64,000 bases of DNA from Harenicola maris (GTDB lineage: Bacteria > Pseudomonadota > Alphaproteobacteria > Rhodobacterales > Rhodobacteraceae), in contig JADQAZ010000002.1 of assembly GCA_018524345.1 (NCBI GenBank), positions 1,054,001 through 1,118,000 of the forward strand, read 5' to 3'. The number at the start of each line of letters is the position of its first letter. Positions within the stretch are counted from its first letter, which is position 1. The notes beneath the pieces are model-generated. The model had not been told where the DNA came from. It ran no database searches and saw nothing but the letters and a program-made list of their open reading frames with translations. Below are positions 56,827 through 64,000 of this stretch, in pieces. Position numbers and translations under genes: made by a program.

Positions 56827-58050
56827 ATGGCCGAGAAAACGCCAGGAGCCCTTGACGGGGTGCTTGTTCTGGATCTGTCGCGCATCCTTGCGGGGCCGAC
56901 AGCGACCCAGCTTTTGGGGGATCTCGGGGCGACAGTTATCAAGATCGAAAACCCCAAGACGGGCGGGGATGACACCCGCACCTGGGGCCCGCCCTATGTC
57001 GACACACCCGATGGGCAAAGCGATCTGAGCGCCTATTACCTCTCGGCCAATCGCAACAAACACTCCGTCGCGGCGGACCTGTCCACCCAAGAAGGGCGCG
57101 ACCTTGTGCGCGCCATTGCCGCCCAAGCGCAGATCGTGGTGGAAAACCACAAACCGGGTGGCATGGCCAAGTTCGGCCTTGATTACGCATCTTTGGCCGA
57201 GGTGAACCCCGCGCTCGTTTACTGTTCGATAACGGGGTTCGGGCAAACTGGCCCCAACGCTGCGCGGCCGGGATATGATGTTATGGCGCAGGGATATGGC
57301 GGTGTGATGTCGATCACGGGCGAGGCGGATGGCCCCCCAATCAAGGTTGGCGTCGGCGTCGCCGATGTGATGTGCGGCATGTATGCAACCGTGGGTGTGC
57401 TGGCCGCATTGCGCCATGCCGAGGCAACTGGTCAGGGGCAGCATATCGATCTGGCACTGGTGGACAGCCAGATGGCCTGGCTTGTGAACCAAGGCACAAA
57501 CTTCCTCGTATCGGGCACCTCGCCGCAGCGGCTTGGCAATGGCCATCCCAATATCGTGCCCTACAGCGTGTTTCCCACAATGGACGGGCATATCATTCTG
57601 GCCGTTGGCAACGACAGCCAGTTTCAGGCCTTTTGCAAGGCGATGAACCGCGCCGATCTTGGGCAGGACCCCCGTTTCACCACGAATCCCCTCCGGATTA
57701 CCCATCGCGCACCCTTGGAAGAGGCCGTGATTGAAACATTTGCCGATAAGGCGAGCGGAACCATCCTTGAACTGTTGCAAGATGCGGGTGTGCCTTGCGG
57801 GCCGATCCACACGATTGAACAGGCGCTTACATCGGATCAGGCGCAGGCGCGCAGGGGTGTTGTGCAGGTGGAGGACCCTGATGCAACTTCCGGAAACGTC
57901 GAACTTCTTGGGAATCCTTTGAAACTTTCGAAAACCCCCGTGAAATACGCCAAGGCGCCGCCGCGTTTCGGGGCCGACACCGATCGGCTGGATCAAATCC
58001 TGCGTCATCACCGCAATGGGCGAAACAACGCCGATGAGATCACGCGCTGA
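56827..58050 (+). CDS. CaiB/BaiF family III CoA-transferase
   Basis: The 407-residue family III CoA-transferase has GVLVLDLSRILAGP at the N-terminus. The catalytic Asp (about residue 151) lies in RPGYDVMAQGYGG. LGDLGATVIKIENP and GVGVADVMCGMYA are also typical. These enzymes move CoA between carboxylic acids through an aspartyl-CoA anhydride. TAG-C-ATG and GGAG in the end of the preceding gene show coupling with the ThDP enzyme. Formyl-CoA, succinyl-CoA, acetyl-CoA or another donor is possible; sequence alone does not tell. Confidence 0.92.
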   Translation: MAEKTPGALDGVLVLDLSRILAGPTATQLLGDLGATVIKIENPKTGGDDTRTWGPPYVDTPDGQSDLSAYYLSANRNKHSVAADLSTQEGRDLVRAIAAQAQIVVENHKPGGMAKFGLDYASLAEVNPALVYCSITGFGQTGPNAARPGYDVMAQGYGGVMSITGEADGPPIKVGVGVADVMCGMYATVGVLAALRHAEATGQGQHIDLALVDSQMAWLVNQGTNFLVSGTSPQRLGNGHPNIVPYSVFPTMDGHIILAVGNDSQFQAFCKAMNRADLGQDPRFTTNPLRITHRAPLEEAVIETFADKASGTILELLQDAGVPCGPIHTIEQALTSDQAQARRGVVQVEDPDATSGNVELLGNPLKLSKTPVKYAKAPPRFGADTDRLDQILRHHRNGRNNADEITR

Positions 58051-58091
58051 TCACAAAGATGACATTGGCGGTCTCGTGATGAGGCTAATCG

Positions 58092-58109
58092 GTTTAAATC
58101 GTTTAAATC
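58092..58109. repeat. Tandem 9-base direct repeat
   Basis: GTTTAAATC occurs twice in a row in an AT-rich patch of the 108-base gap before the TPR gene. Each unit contains the palindrome TTTAAA. It may be a promoter or regulator site for the TPR gene. Confidence 0.55.
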
Positions 58110-58158
58110 TATATCGCGTTGTTACCAATGGCAAAATTAGTAAGAAAGTGACCCAAAG

Positions 58159-59523
58159 ATGCGAGATGATATTTGCGGCTGTACGATCAGCCTGACTGAT
58201 GATGACGCTCTGAATTCTTGGAACGCTGTGGTCCTGGGCATCTTGTCCCATGGGCAGGCCGCCGGGGATCACTTGGCCAATCTTCTGGATCGCGCGCCCG
58301 GTTTTGCCATGGGGCACGCAATGAAGGGGCTCGCCTGTCTGATGCTGGGCCGCCGCGAGGTTGTTGCCGCCGCCCATGACGCTAATACAAAGGCGCAGGC
58401 TGCATTGGCACAGGGCGGGGCCACTCAGCGTGAACACTTGTGGTGCAACGCCCTTGATAACTGGTTGGCGGGCAAGCCCACAGGCGCCGTCGCCCAGATG
58501 GAAGCCGCAATGGCCCTGAACCCCGCCGACACGATCAGCATGAAGCTCTCGCATGGCATCCGCTTCATCCTTGGGGACAGCACCGGCATGCTGCGGTCCG
58601 TCCAGCGCGCGCTTCCGGCGCATGGGCCGGATCACCCGCTTTATGGATACACGCTTGGCTGTCATTCCTTTGCCCTTGAGGAAAACGGTGACTATGCGGG
58701 CGCCGAGCGGGCAGGCCTGCGGGCCTTGGAATTCGCCGAGGATGATGCCTGGGGGCTGCACGCGGTGGCCCATGTCTATGACATGACCAACCGGACAGAT
58801 GCCGGGCTTGCCTTGATGGACAACAACACAGGCGTCTGGAGCCATTGCAACAACTTCCGCTTCCACGTTTGGTGGCACAAGGCGCTGATGCATCTGGACC
58901 AGCGTGACTTTGACACGGCGCTGGACCTCTATGACACCAAAGTGCGCGATGAAAAGACCGATGATTTCCGCGATTTCTCCAATGCCAGCTCGCTGCTGAT
59001 GCGGCTTGAGCTTGAGGGCGTGAATGTCGGGGACCGTTGGGTCGAGCTTGCCGATCTGGCAGAGCAGCGCACCGATGACGGCTGTCTCGTGTTTGCCGAT
59101 ATGCACTACATGCTCGCATTGGTCGGCGAATCCCGCCCCGATGCCGCCGCGCGTATGACCGCCCGCGTTGCGCAAAGCGCGCGCGAAAAGGACGAGATGG
59201 CGCAGGTTATGACATGCCCCGGCCTGTCCACCTCCCACGGGCTGGAGGCCTTTGGCGAGGCCGACTATGCCACCGCCTTTGGCCACCTGAAATCCGCGCA
59301 GCCCTATTTTCAGGCCATGGGCGGGAGCCACGCCCAACGGGATGTCTTCGAACGCCTGACGATCGAGGCGGGCCTGCGCGCGGGCCGTGTCGACGAGACC
59401 GAGGCCCTTTTGGTCAAACGCACCGCTGTGCGTGATGGACAAGAGGATAACTTTGCAGCGACACGCATGGGCCAGATCGCCCAGATCCGTCAACTTTCCG
59501 CAGCACCAACAGCAGCCGAATAA
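58159..59523 (+). CDS. TTC38-type tetratricopeptide repeat protein
   Basis: The 454-residue soluble, mostly helical protein belongs to the TTC38 family. It is recognised by the unbroken helical repeats and the conserved LHAVAHVYDM and FRFHVWWHKALMHL segments (about 195-250). GGSHAQRDVFE follows near residue 395. There is no signal peptide or membrane segment. The His-rich conserved core (HAVAH, HVWWHKA) looks more like a catalytic or metal site than a plain TPR surface. The family has no known function. It lies 108 bases after the CoA-transferase and 5 bases before opgC. The ribosome-binding site is weak. Confidence 0.85.
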   Translation: MRDDICGCTISLTDDDALNSWNAVVLGILSHGQAAGDHLANLLDRAPGFAMGHAMKGLACLMLGRREVVAAAHDANTKAQAALAQGGATQREHLWCNALDNWLAGKPTGAVAQMEAAMALNPADTISMKLSHGIRFILGDSTGMLRSVQRALPAHGPDHPLYGYTLGCHSFALEENGDYAGAERAGLRALEFAEDDAWGLHAVAHVYDMTNRTDAGLALMDNNTGVWSHCNNFRFHVWWHKALMHLDQRDFDTALDLYDTKVRDEKTDDFRDFSNASSLLMRLELEGVNVGDRWVELADLAEQRTDDGCLVFADMHYMLALVGESRPDAAARMTARVAQSAREKDEMAQVMTCPGLSTSHGLEAFGEADYATAFGHLKSAQPYFQAMGGSHAQRDVFERLTIEAGLRAGRVDETEALLVKRTAVRDGQEDNFAATRMGQIAQIRQLSAAPTAAE

Positions 59524-59528
59524 AACAT

Positions 59529-60746
59529 ATGACAACCTATCCAACGTCTGCGCCTGTTCCGCGCGTGCGCGACATCCGTTTGGATTTCTTTCGCGGCGTG
59601 GCGATGTTCATCATCCTGTTCGCCCATACGCCGGGGAATTATTTCACGAACTGGATCCCCGCTCGCTGGGGGTTTTCGGACGCGACGGAAATGTTTGTGT
59701 TCTGCTCTGGCATGGCAAGCGCGATTGCCTTCGGGGCCACCTTTGACCGGGCGGGCATCTTGCTCGGCTCGGCGCGCGTTGCCTATCGGATCTGGCAGAT
59801 TTACTGGGCCCATATCGGATTGTTCTTTGCCACAACCGCCGCAATGGTTTTCTTCACAGAGCTTGAGGTCACGACCCGCAACTATTGGGGCGATCTGAAC
59901 CTGTGGATGTTGTTCGTGCAAAGCGAGCATTGGGAAAACCCCAATATTCTGTTGAGCCTGATGACCCTGCATTGGGTGCCGAACCTGTTTGATATCCTGC
60001 CGATGTATATGGTCGTGCTGGCGATGATGCCGCTGTTCTACGGTCTTGCGCGGGTGCATTTCGGGCTTGTCGCTCTTCTGTCCGTGATCCTGTGGTTCCT
60101 TGCACAGCGCAATTTTACCGAGCATTTCGGCCTGCCCTACCTCAACTTCACTGCCGAGCCTTGGGTGGGCGCCGACGGGTGGCAGCGGCGTTGGTTCCTG
60201 AACCCCTTTGGCTGGCAACTGGCGTTCTTCACCGGCTTTGCCTTTATGCGGGGCTGGTTGCCGAAACCGCCTGTCGCTTGGTGGTTGATCGCCCTTGCCG
60301 GTTTTATAGTGCTGGCCAATATTCCCCTGTCCAATATCGGCGTGCGCGAGTTTGATCTTGATTGGGCACGGACATGGCGGGCGCAGAATGCACAGTGGTT
60401 CTCTAAATCCGACCTCGGCCTGTTGCGTTTTGTTCAGTTTCTCTCCCTCGCCTATCTGGCTTGGGTGATTGCGGGGGACAAAGGCAATCGTATTCGTGCC
60501 GGCGCAAGCTGGATCGGCCGGATGTGGAGCCCTGTTCTGGCGATTGTTCTGAAGGTCGGGCAGCAATCCCTTGCCGTTTTTGTCGTGTCGATCCTCGTGG
60601 GGCGCAGCAATGCGGTGCTTATGGATGTGATCGGTCGAGACACATGGACGGTCGTGGCTGTGAACCTGTTCGGTATGTTTTTGCTTGTTTTGACCGCCTA
60701 TGGCGCGGGTTGGTTTAAAACCCAGCCTTGGAAGGTGAGGGTGTGA
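59529..60746 (+). CDS. opgC: OpgC-type membrane acyltransferase for osmoregulated periplasmic glucans
   Basis: This 405-residue multi-pass membrane protein starts with RDIRLDFFRGVAMFIILFAHTPGN, the OpgC/acyltransferase-3-like first helix with a conserved Asp, Arg and His. About ten helices follow. OpgC adds succinyl groups to periplasmic glucans from the cytoplasmic face. The ATG lies 5 bases after the TPR gene stop and has no clear ribosome-binding site, so translation may be coupled. opgG and opgH follow directly. Confidence 0.9.
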   Translation: MTTYPTSAPVPRVRDIRLDFFRGVAMFIILFAHTPGNYFTNWIPARWGFSDATEMFVFCSGMASAIAFGATFDRAGILLGSARVAYRIWQIYWAHIGLFFATTAAMVFFTELEVTTRNYWGDLNLWMLFVQSEHWENPNILLSLMTLHWVPNLFDILPMYMVVLAMMPLFYGLARVHFGLVALLSVILWFLAQRNFTEHFGLPYLNFTAEPWVGADGWQRRWFLNPFGWQLAFFTGFAFMRGWLPKPPVAWWLIALAGFIVLANIPLSNIGVREFDLDWARTWRAQNAQWFSKSDLGLLRFVQFLSLAYLAWVIAGDKGNRIRAGASWIGRMWSPVLAIVLKVGQQSLAVFVVSILVGRSNAVLMDVIGRDTWTVVAVNLFGMFLLVLTAYGAGWFKTQPWKVRV

Positions 60747-60749
60747 CGT

Positions 60750-62270
60750 ATGCTTAGACGTGAATTCCTGACGACTCTGGTGGCTCTCGCTGCCGCCCCT
60801 GCCTTGGCCCAAGACCAAGAGGTCGGGTTGCAATTGGGTGAGGCTGCGCCGTTTGATCCGGCGCAGGTGGTGGAGCTTGCCCGCAGCCTGAGCCAAGAAG
60901 ACTATGTGCCGCCCAAAAGCGTGCCGGAAGACTGGACCAATATTGATTACGAAGACTATCAATCCATCTGGTTCGACGTGCGAAATGCCCTCTGGCAGCA
61001 GGACGCCGACACGCCGCTGCGCTTGGATGTCTTCCCTCCGGGTCTGTATTATCCCAGCCCTGTAGATATCTCGGTTGTCGAGGGCGGCATGGCCCGGCCC
61101 CTAAAATTTGACCTGAATGTCTTTGATCGCACGGATAAATTCCCCGATCTGAAGCTGGACGATAGCCTTGGCTATTCGGGCCTGCGCCTGCGGGCGGAGC
61201 TTGAGAAGGCGGGCATTTACCAAGAGTTCGTCGTGTTTCAGGGGGCCAGCTATTTTCGGGCCATCGGCACGGGCGATATCTATGGGCTTTCTGCGCGGGG
61301 GCTGGCGATCGATACGGCGGGCCCCTCGGGCGAGGAATTCCCCGATTTCCGCTCCTTCTGGCTGGAAAAGCCGCAAGCGGGCGAGACGGATTTTATCCTG
61401 CATGCCTTGCTCGATGGGCCAAGCTGTGCGGGCGCATACCGGTTCGTCATCACACCGGGGCAGCCACTGCGGATGGAGGTCCACGCCACCATCTTCCCGC
61501 GCCGTATGCTCGATACCGTCGGGGTCGCGCCCCTGACATCGATGTTCCAATACGACGAAACCAACCGCCCCCGTTTCACCGATTTCCGCCCCGCTGTGCA
61601 TGACAGCGAGGGGCTGCAAATCGTCAACGGGGCGGGTGAAACCATCTGGCGCCCGCTGGCCAACCCCAAGACCCTGCAGATCAGCGCATTCGTGGATGAA
61701 AACCCAAAGGGCTTCGGGCTTATGCAACGTGCGCGCAATTACCGTGACTTTGTAGACCTTGAGGCGCTCTATCACCGCCGGCCGGGGGCGTGGATCGAAC
61801 CGATGGGCGATTGGGGCAAGGGCTCTGTCAGCCTGTTTGAGATCCCAACCCAATCCGAGGTTTTCGATAATATCGTATGCTACTGGCAGCCCGAAGGCGG
61901 CCTTCCGGCGGGGGAAGAGGCGCAGTTTTCCTATAAAATGACATGGGGCGAGGAGATCGGCTACGGCGCCGGGATCAAGGCCCTGAACACAATGATCGGC
62001 ACCGGTTTCGACAATGATGGCATCATCATCCTCATTGATTTCGAGGACGGCGTGGATGTGCCCGAGGACCTTGACGAAATCGAACGCATCATCCGCAGCA
62101 GCGCAGGCGAGGTGTCCGAAGGGGTGCTGCAGCGCAATCCCGAAACCGGCGGGCCGCGGCTGACGTTCAAGTTTCACCCGGGCGAGGAGGAGCTGATCGA
62201 ATTCCGCGCGCAACTGCGTTTGAACGGCGCTCCGCTGAGCGAAGTTTGGCTTTATCGGTGGACAGCATGA
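60750..62270 (+). CDS. opgG: Periplasmic glucan biosynthesis protein OpgG
   Basis: The 506-residue exported protein is required for the beta-glucan backbone. The leader MLRREFLTTLVALAAAPALA has a twin-Arg pair before FL, so Tat export is possible, with a cut after ALA. The mature protein has the OpgG/MdoG opening YQSIWFDVRNALWQQ (about 70-85), SGLRLRAELEK and ARGLAIDTA. A C-terminal Ig-like domain follows. OpgD is the close alternative, but the place before opgH favours OpgG. An AAGGTGAGG lies in the end of opgC. Confidence 0.93.
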   Translation: MLRREFLTTLVALAAAPALAQDQEVGLQLGEAAPFDPAQVVELARSLSQEDYVPPKSVPEDWTNIDYEDYQSIWFDVRNALWQQDADTPLRLDVFPPGLYYPSPVDISVVEGGMARPLKFDLNVFDRTDKFPDLKLDDSLGYSGLRLRAELEKAGIYQEFVVFQGASYFRAIGTGDIYGLSARGLAIDTAGPSGEEFPDFRSFWLEKPQAGETDFILHALLDGPSCAGAYRFVITPGQPLRMEVHATIFPRRMLDTVGVAPLTSMFQYDETNRPRFTDFRPAVHDSEGLQIVNGAGETIWRPLANPKTLQISAFVDENPKGFGLMQRARNYRDFVDLEALYHRRPGAWIEPMGDWGKGSVSLFEIPTQSEVFDNIVCYWQPEGGLPAGEEAQFSYKMTWGEEIGYGAGIKALNTMIGTGFDNDGIIILIDFEDGVDVPEDLDEIERIIRSSAGEVSEGVLQRNPETGGPRLTFKFHPGEEELIEFRAQLRLNGAPLSEVWLYRWTA

Positions 62271-64000
62271 CGACCTACGCTGCCTCTTTCATGCCGCCCA
62301 AGGCACCGCTTGAAATGGCCGAGCAAACCTTTGCGCGGGAGGCTGTCACACGGCAAAACCCGCCCCGCCGCCAGCTGGCAGACAGGCTTTGGCGGACGGC
62401 GGCCTTTGTGCCGACGATTCTCGTCTCTGCGATTTTGTGCCTGTCTATCGGGCGCTACCTTCTGGCCAATGGGCTGATGCTGCATCAGGCGGCTGTTCTG
62501 GTCTTGGTCACGCTGACCTTCCTGTGGCTGACGTTCTCGGTCAATACGGCGGTCCTTGGTGCATTGCGCACCACCTTCCTGCGCCCCGAGAGCCGCAGCA
62601 CGCCCTCTTGCCCGCCCGCGGATATCGCCCTGATCATCCCGATCTATAACGAGGCGCCTTGGGATGTCTTCGGCAACGCCTCTGCCACGCTGAAGGACCT
62701 GATCAAGGGGGCCGATGGCAACCGCTATGCCCTCTTTGTGCTGAGTGACACGACCGACGCGGAAAGCGCGGTGCAAGAGGAACGCGCCTTTGCCGCCCTT
62801 GCGGCGGAAATCGGTGACGGGGCGGATGTTTACTACCGCCGCCGCCGCGAAAACACGGACAAGAAGATCGGCAATATTGCGGATTGGGTGGAAAACTGGG
62901 GCGGGGCCTATGAGGGCATGGTTGTCCTCGACGCCGACAGCCTGATGAGCGCCTCGGCCATCCGCCGCCTGTCCCGCGCCCTGATTTCGGACCCGGGCGC
63001 AGGCCTGATCCAAAGCCACCCGATGCTGATCGGCGCGCGCACCCTGTTTGGCCGCGTGCAGCAGTTTTCCAACGCCGTCTACGGCTGGCTTATGGCCGAG
63101 GGTATGGCGAGCTGGTCTCAGCAAGAGGGCAACTATTGGGGCCACAACGCAATCATCCGGACCCGCGCCTTCGCCAGCAGCGCTCGCCTGCCTTACCTAC
63201 AGGGGCGCAGAGGGCAGCAAAGCCTGATCCTGAGCCATGATTTCATCGAGGCGGGTATGTTGCGGCGTGCGGGCTGGACGGTAAAGCTCCTGCCGGATGT
63301 CAGCGGAAGCTTTGAGGAAACGCCCCAGACATTGATCGATTATATCCTGCGCGATCGTCGCTGGTGCCATGGCAATATGCAGCATCTCCGGCTGCTGCGC
63401 GCCCGTGGTTTCCACATGATCTCGCGGCTGCATATGCTGCAGGGGGCGCTGTCCTATCTGATGTCTCCGGCATGGCTGGCGCTTGTGGTGCTCTGGTCCA
63501 TTCTGGGAAGCGATGTGGATGACACCAGCACCTATTTCTCTGCAGCCAACCCCTTGATGCCGATCTGGCCGGAAAGGCCGGTTCATGCGGGCTGGGTCTA
63601 TCTGTTCCTTGTTTACGGGATGTTGCTGTTCCCCAAGGCCGTGGGAGCGGTTTTGTTCGGGCTACGCCGGAAAACCCGCGTCGCCTATGGCAACGGGGCG
63701 CGGTATGTCGGCTCGATCCTGTTCGAATTGCTGATGTCCGTGCTTTATGCGCCGATCATGATGATCCATCATACCATCGCCTGCGGGCGGGCCATTGTTG
63801 GCAAATCGCCCTCATGGGTGCCGCAAAACCGCGGCGATGCCGGGCACAGCTGGGGCCAGACACTGCGGTTTCATTGGGTTGAAACGCTGTTCGGCACCGT
63901 TTTGCTGTCCGGTATCCTGTTTGCCAATGTCTCGGTCATGATCCTGCCGATTGCGATAAGCCTTGTGGCGGCGGTGCCCCTGTCAAAGATCGGCTCAAAG
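62267..64000 (+). CDS. opgH: Glucan glucosyltransferase OpgH, 3' end outside window
   Basis: The 578 visible codons encode a GT2-type inner-membrane glucosyltransferase that makes the linear beta-glucan and passes it outward. Two N-terminal helices (about 50-95) are followed by the catalytic domain with IPIYNE, DADS, a QSHP segment, SHDFIEAG and RDRRWCHGN (the QxxRW-type site). Further helices follow from about residue 395. All catalytic motifs are present. Its ATG overlaps the opgG stop (ATGA). The frame is open at the window edge. Confidence 0.95.
   Translation, partial: MTTYAASFMPPKAPLEMAEQTFAREAVTRQNPPRRQLADRLWRTAAFVPTILVSAILCLSIGRYLLANGLMLHQAAVLVLVTLTFLWLTFSVNTAVLGALRTTFLRPESRSTPSCPPADIALIIPIYNEAPWDVFGNASATLKDLIKGADGNRYALFVLSDTTDAESAVQEERAFAALAAEIGDGADVYYRRRRENTDKKIGNIADWVENWGGAYEGMVVLDADSLMSASAIRRLSRALISDPGAGLIQSHPMLIGARTLFGRVQQFSNAVYGWLMAEGMASWSQQEGNYWGHNAIIRTRAFASSARLPYLQGRRGQQSLILSHDFIEAGMLRRAGWTVKLLPDVSGSFEETPQTLIDYILRDRRWCHGNMQHLRLLRARGFHMISRLHMLQGALSYLMSPAWLALVVLWSILGSDVDDTSTYFSAANPLMPIWPERPVHAGWVYLFLVYGMLLFPKAVGAVLFGLRRKTRVAYGNGARYVGSILFELLMSVLYAPIMMIHHTIACGRAIVGKSPSWVPQNRGDAGHSWGQTLRFHWVETLFGTVLLSGILFANVSVMILPIAISLVAAVPLSKIGSK

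Noticed and set aside
56779-59544. Minus-strand frames of 410 and 497 residues
   Set aside because: They are antisense to the CoA-transferase and TTC38 genes, which have clear motifs. The shadows have none.
59490-60962. 490-residue minus-strand frame
   Set aside because: It is antisense to opgC, rich in His, Gln and Arg, and lacks any recognisable domain or ribosome-binding site.

Overview
The window looks like ordinary chromosome from a marine-type alphaproteobacterium of the Rhodobacterales (Roseobacter/Rhodobacter group). The 16S gene is alphaproteobacterial (about 1.47 kb). The rRNA operon has the order 16S, tRNA-Ile(GAT), tRNA-Ala(TGC), 23S, 5S. Coding DNA is GC-rich, so almost every gene carries long shadow ORFs. 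I saw no transposase, integrase, phage gene, CRISPR array or att-like repeat, so this appears to be core and metabolic genome rather than an island.

Layout. 1-5048 (minus): an MttB-family methyltransferase (cut by the window edge), a fused FAD-oxidoreductase/GcvT protein, an SDR and a luciferase-like monooxygenase, with a divergent LysR regulator (5141-6049). Together they suggest demethylation of a methylated amine. Two matched palindromes sit before the FAD gene. 6050-12108: one complete rRNA operon with a promoter, a boxA and a strong terminator. 12170-14965 (minus): dnaX-ybaB-recR. 15043-24161: housekeeping and orphan genes, namely DUF202, an ankyrin protein, a probable permuted papain-fold protein, rsgA, the SRP RNA, a cyclic-nucleotide phosphodiesterase/nucleotidase, nudC, an SRPBCC protein, pheA and a membrane-anchored cytochrome c. 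24363-30243: a yejABEF peptide-type ABC importer. 30336-35581: a DacC-type carboxypeptidase with SPOR domain, a HAD hydrolase, clpS, an RsmC-like methyltransferase, an SDR without its catalytic Lys, and a small lipoprotein.

35673-38697: three haem-pathway genes (hemF, hemE, hemC) in convergent and divergent orientation. 38701-42594: a tesA-like esterase whose start codon overlaps that of the divergent ybbA-ybbP ABC pair. 42630-45856: mnmH and an FAD/SelD fusion, which together make the selenouridine tRNA modification. 46084-48831: tRNA-Met(CAT), ornithine cyclodeaminase, arginase and a divergent Lrp-type regulator, i.e. arginine to ornithine to proline. 48936-55066: a PotDBCA polyamine importer, a divergent GntR/FCD regulator and a class III (SpuC-like) aminotransferase, i.e. 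polyamine uptake and breakdown. 55227-59523: a ThDP enzyme with an unusual cofactor motif, a family III CoA-transferase and a TTC38-type TPR protein. This set is the best candidate here for an undescribed pathway. 59529-64000: opgC-opgG-opgH for osmoregulated periplasmic glucans, with opgH running off the window.

Start codons were moved inward from the longest reading frame where a Shine-Dalgarno sequence, a conserved N-terminus or a signal peptide supported this. Protein families are recognised from motifs and remembered family features. No database search was run.
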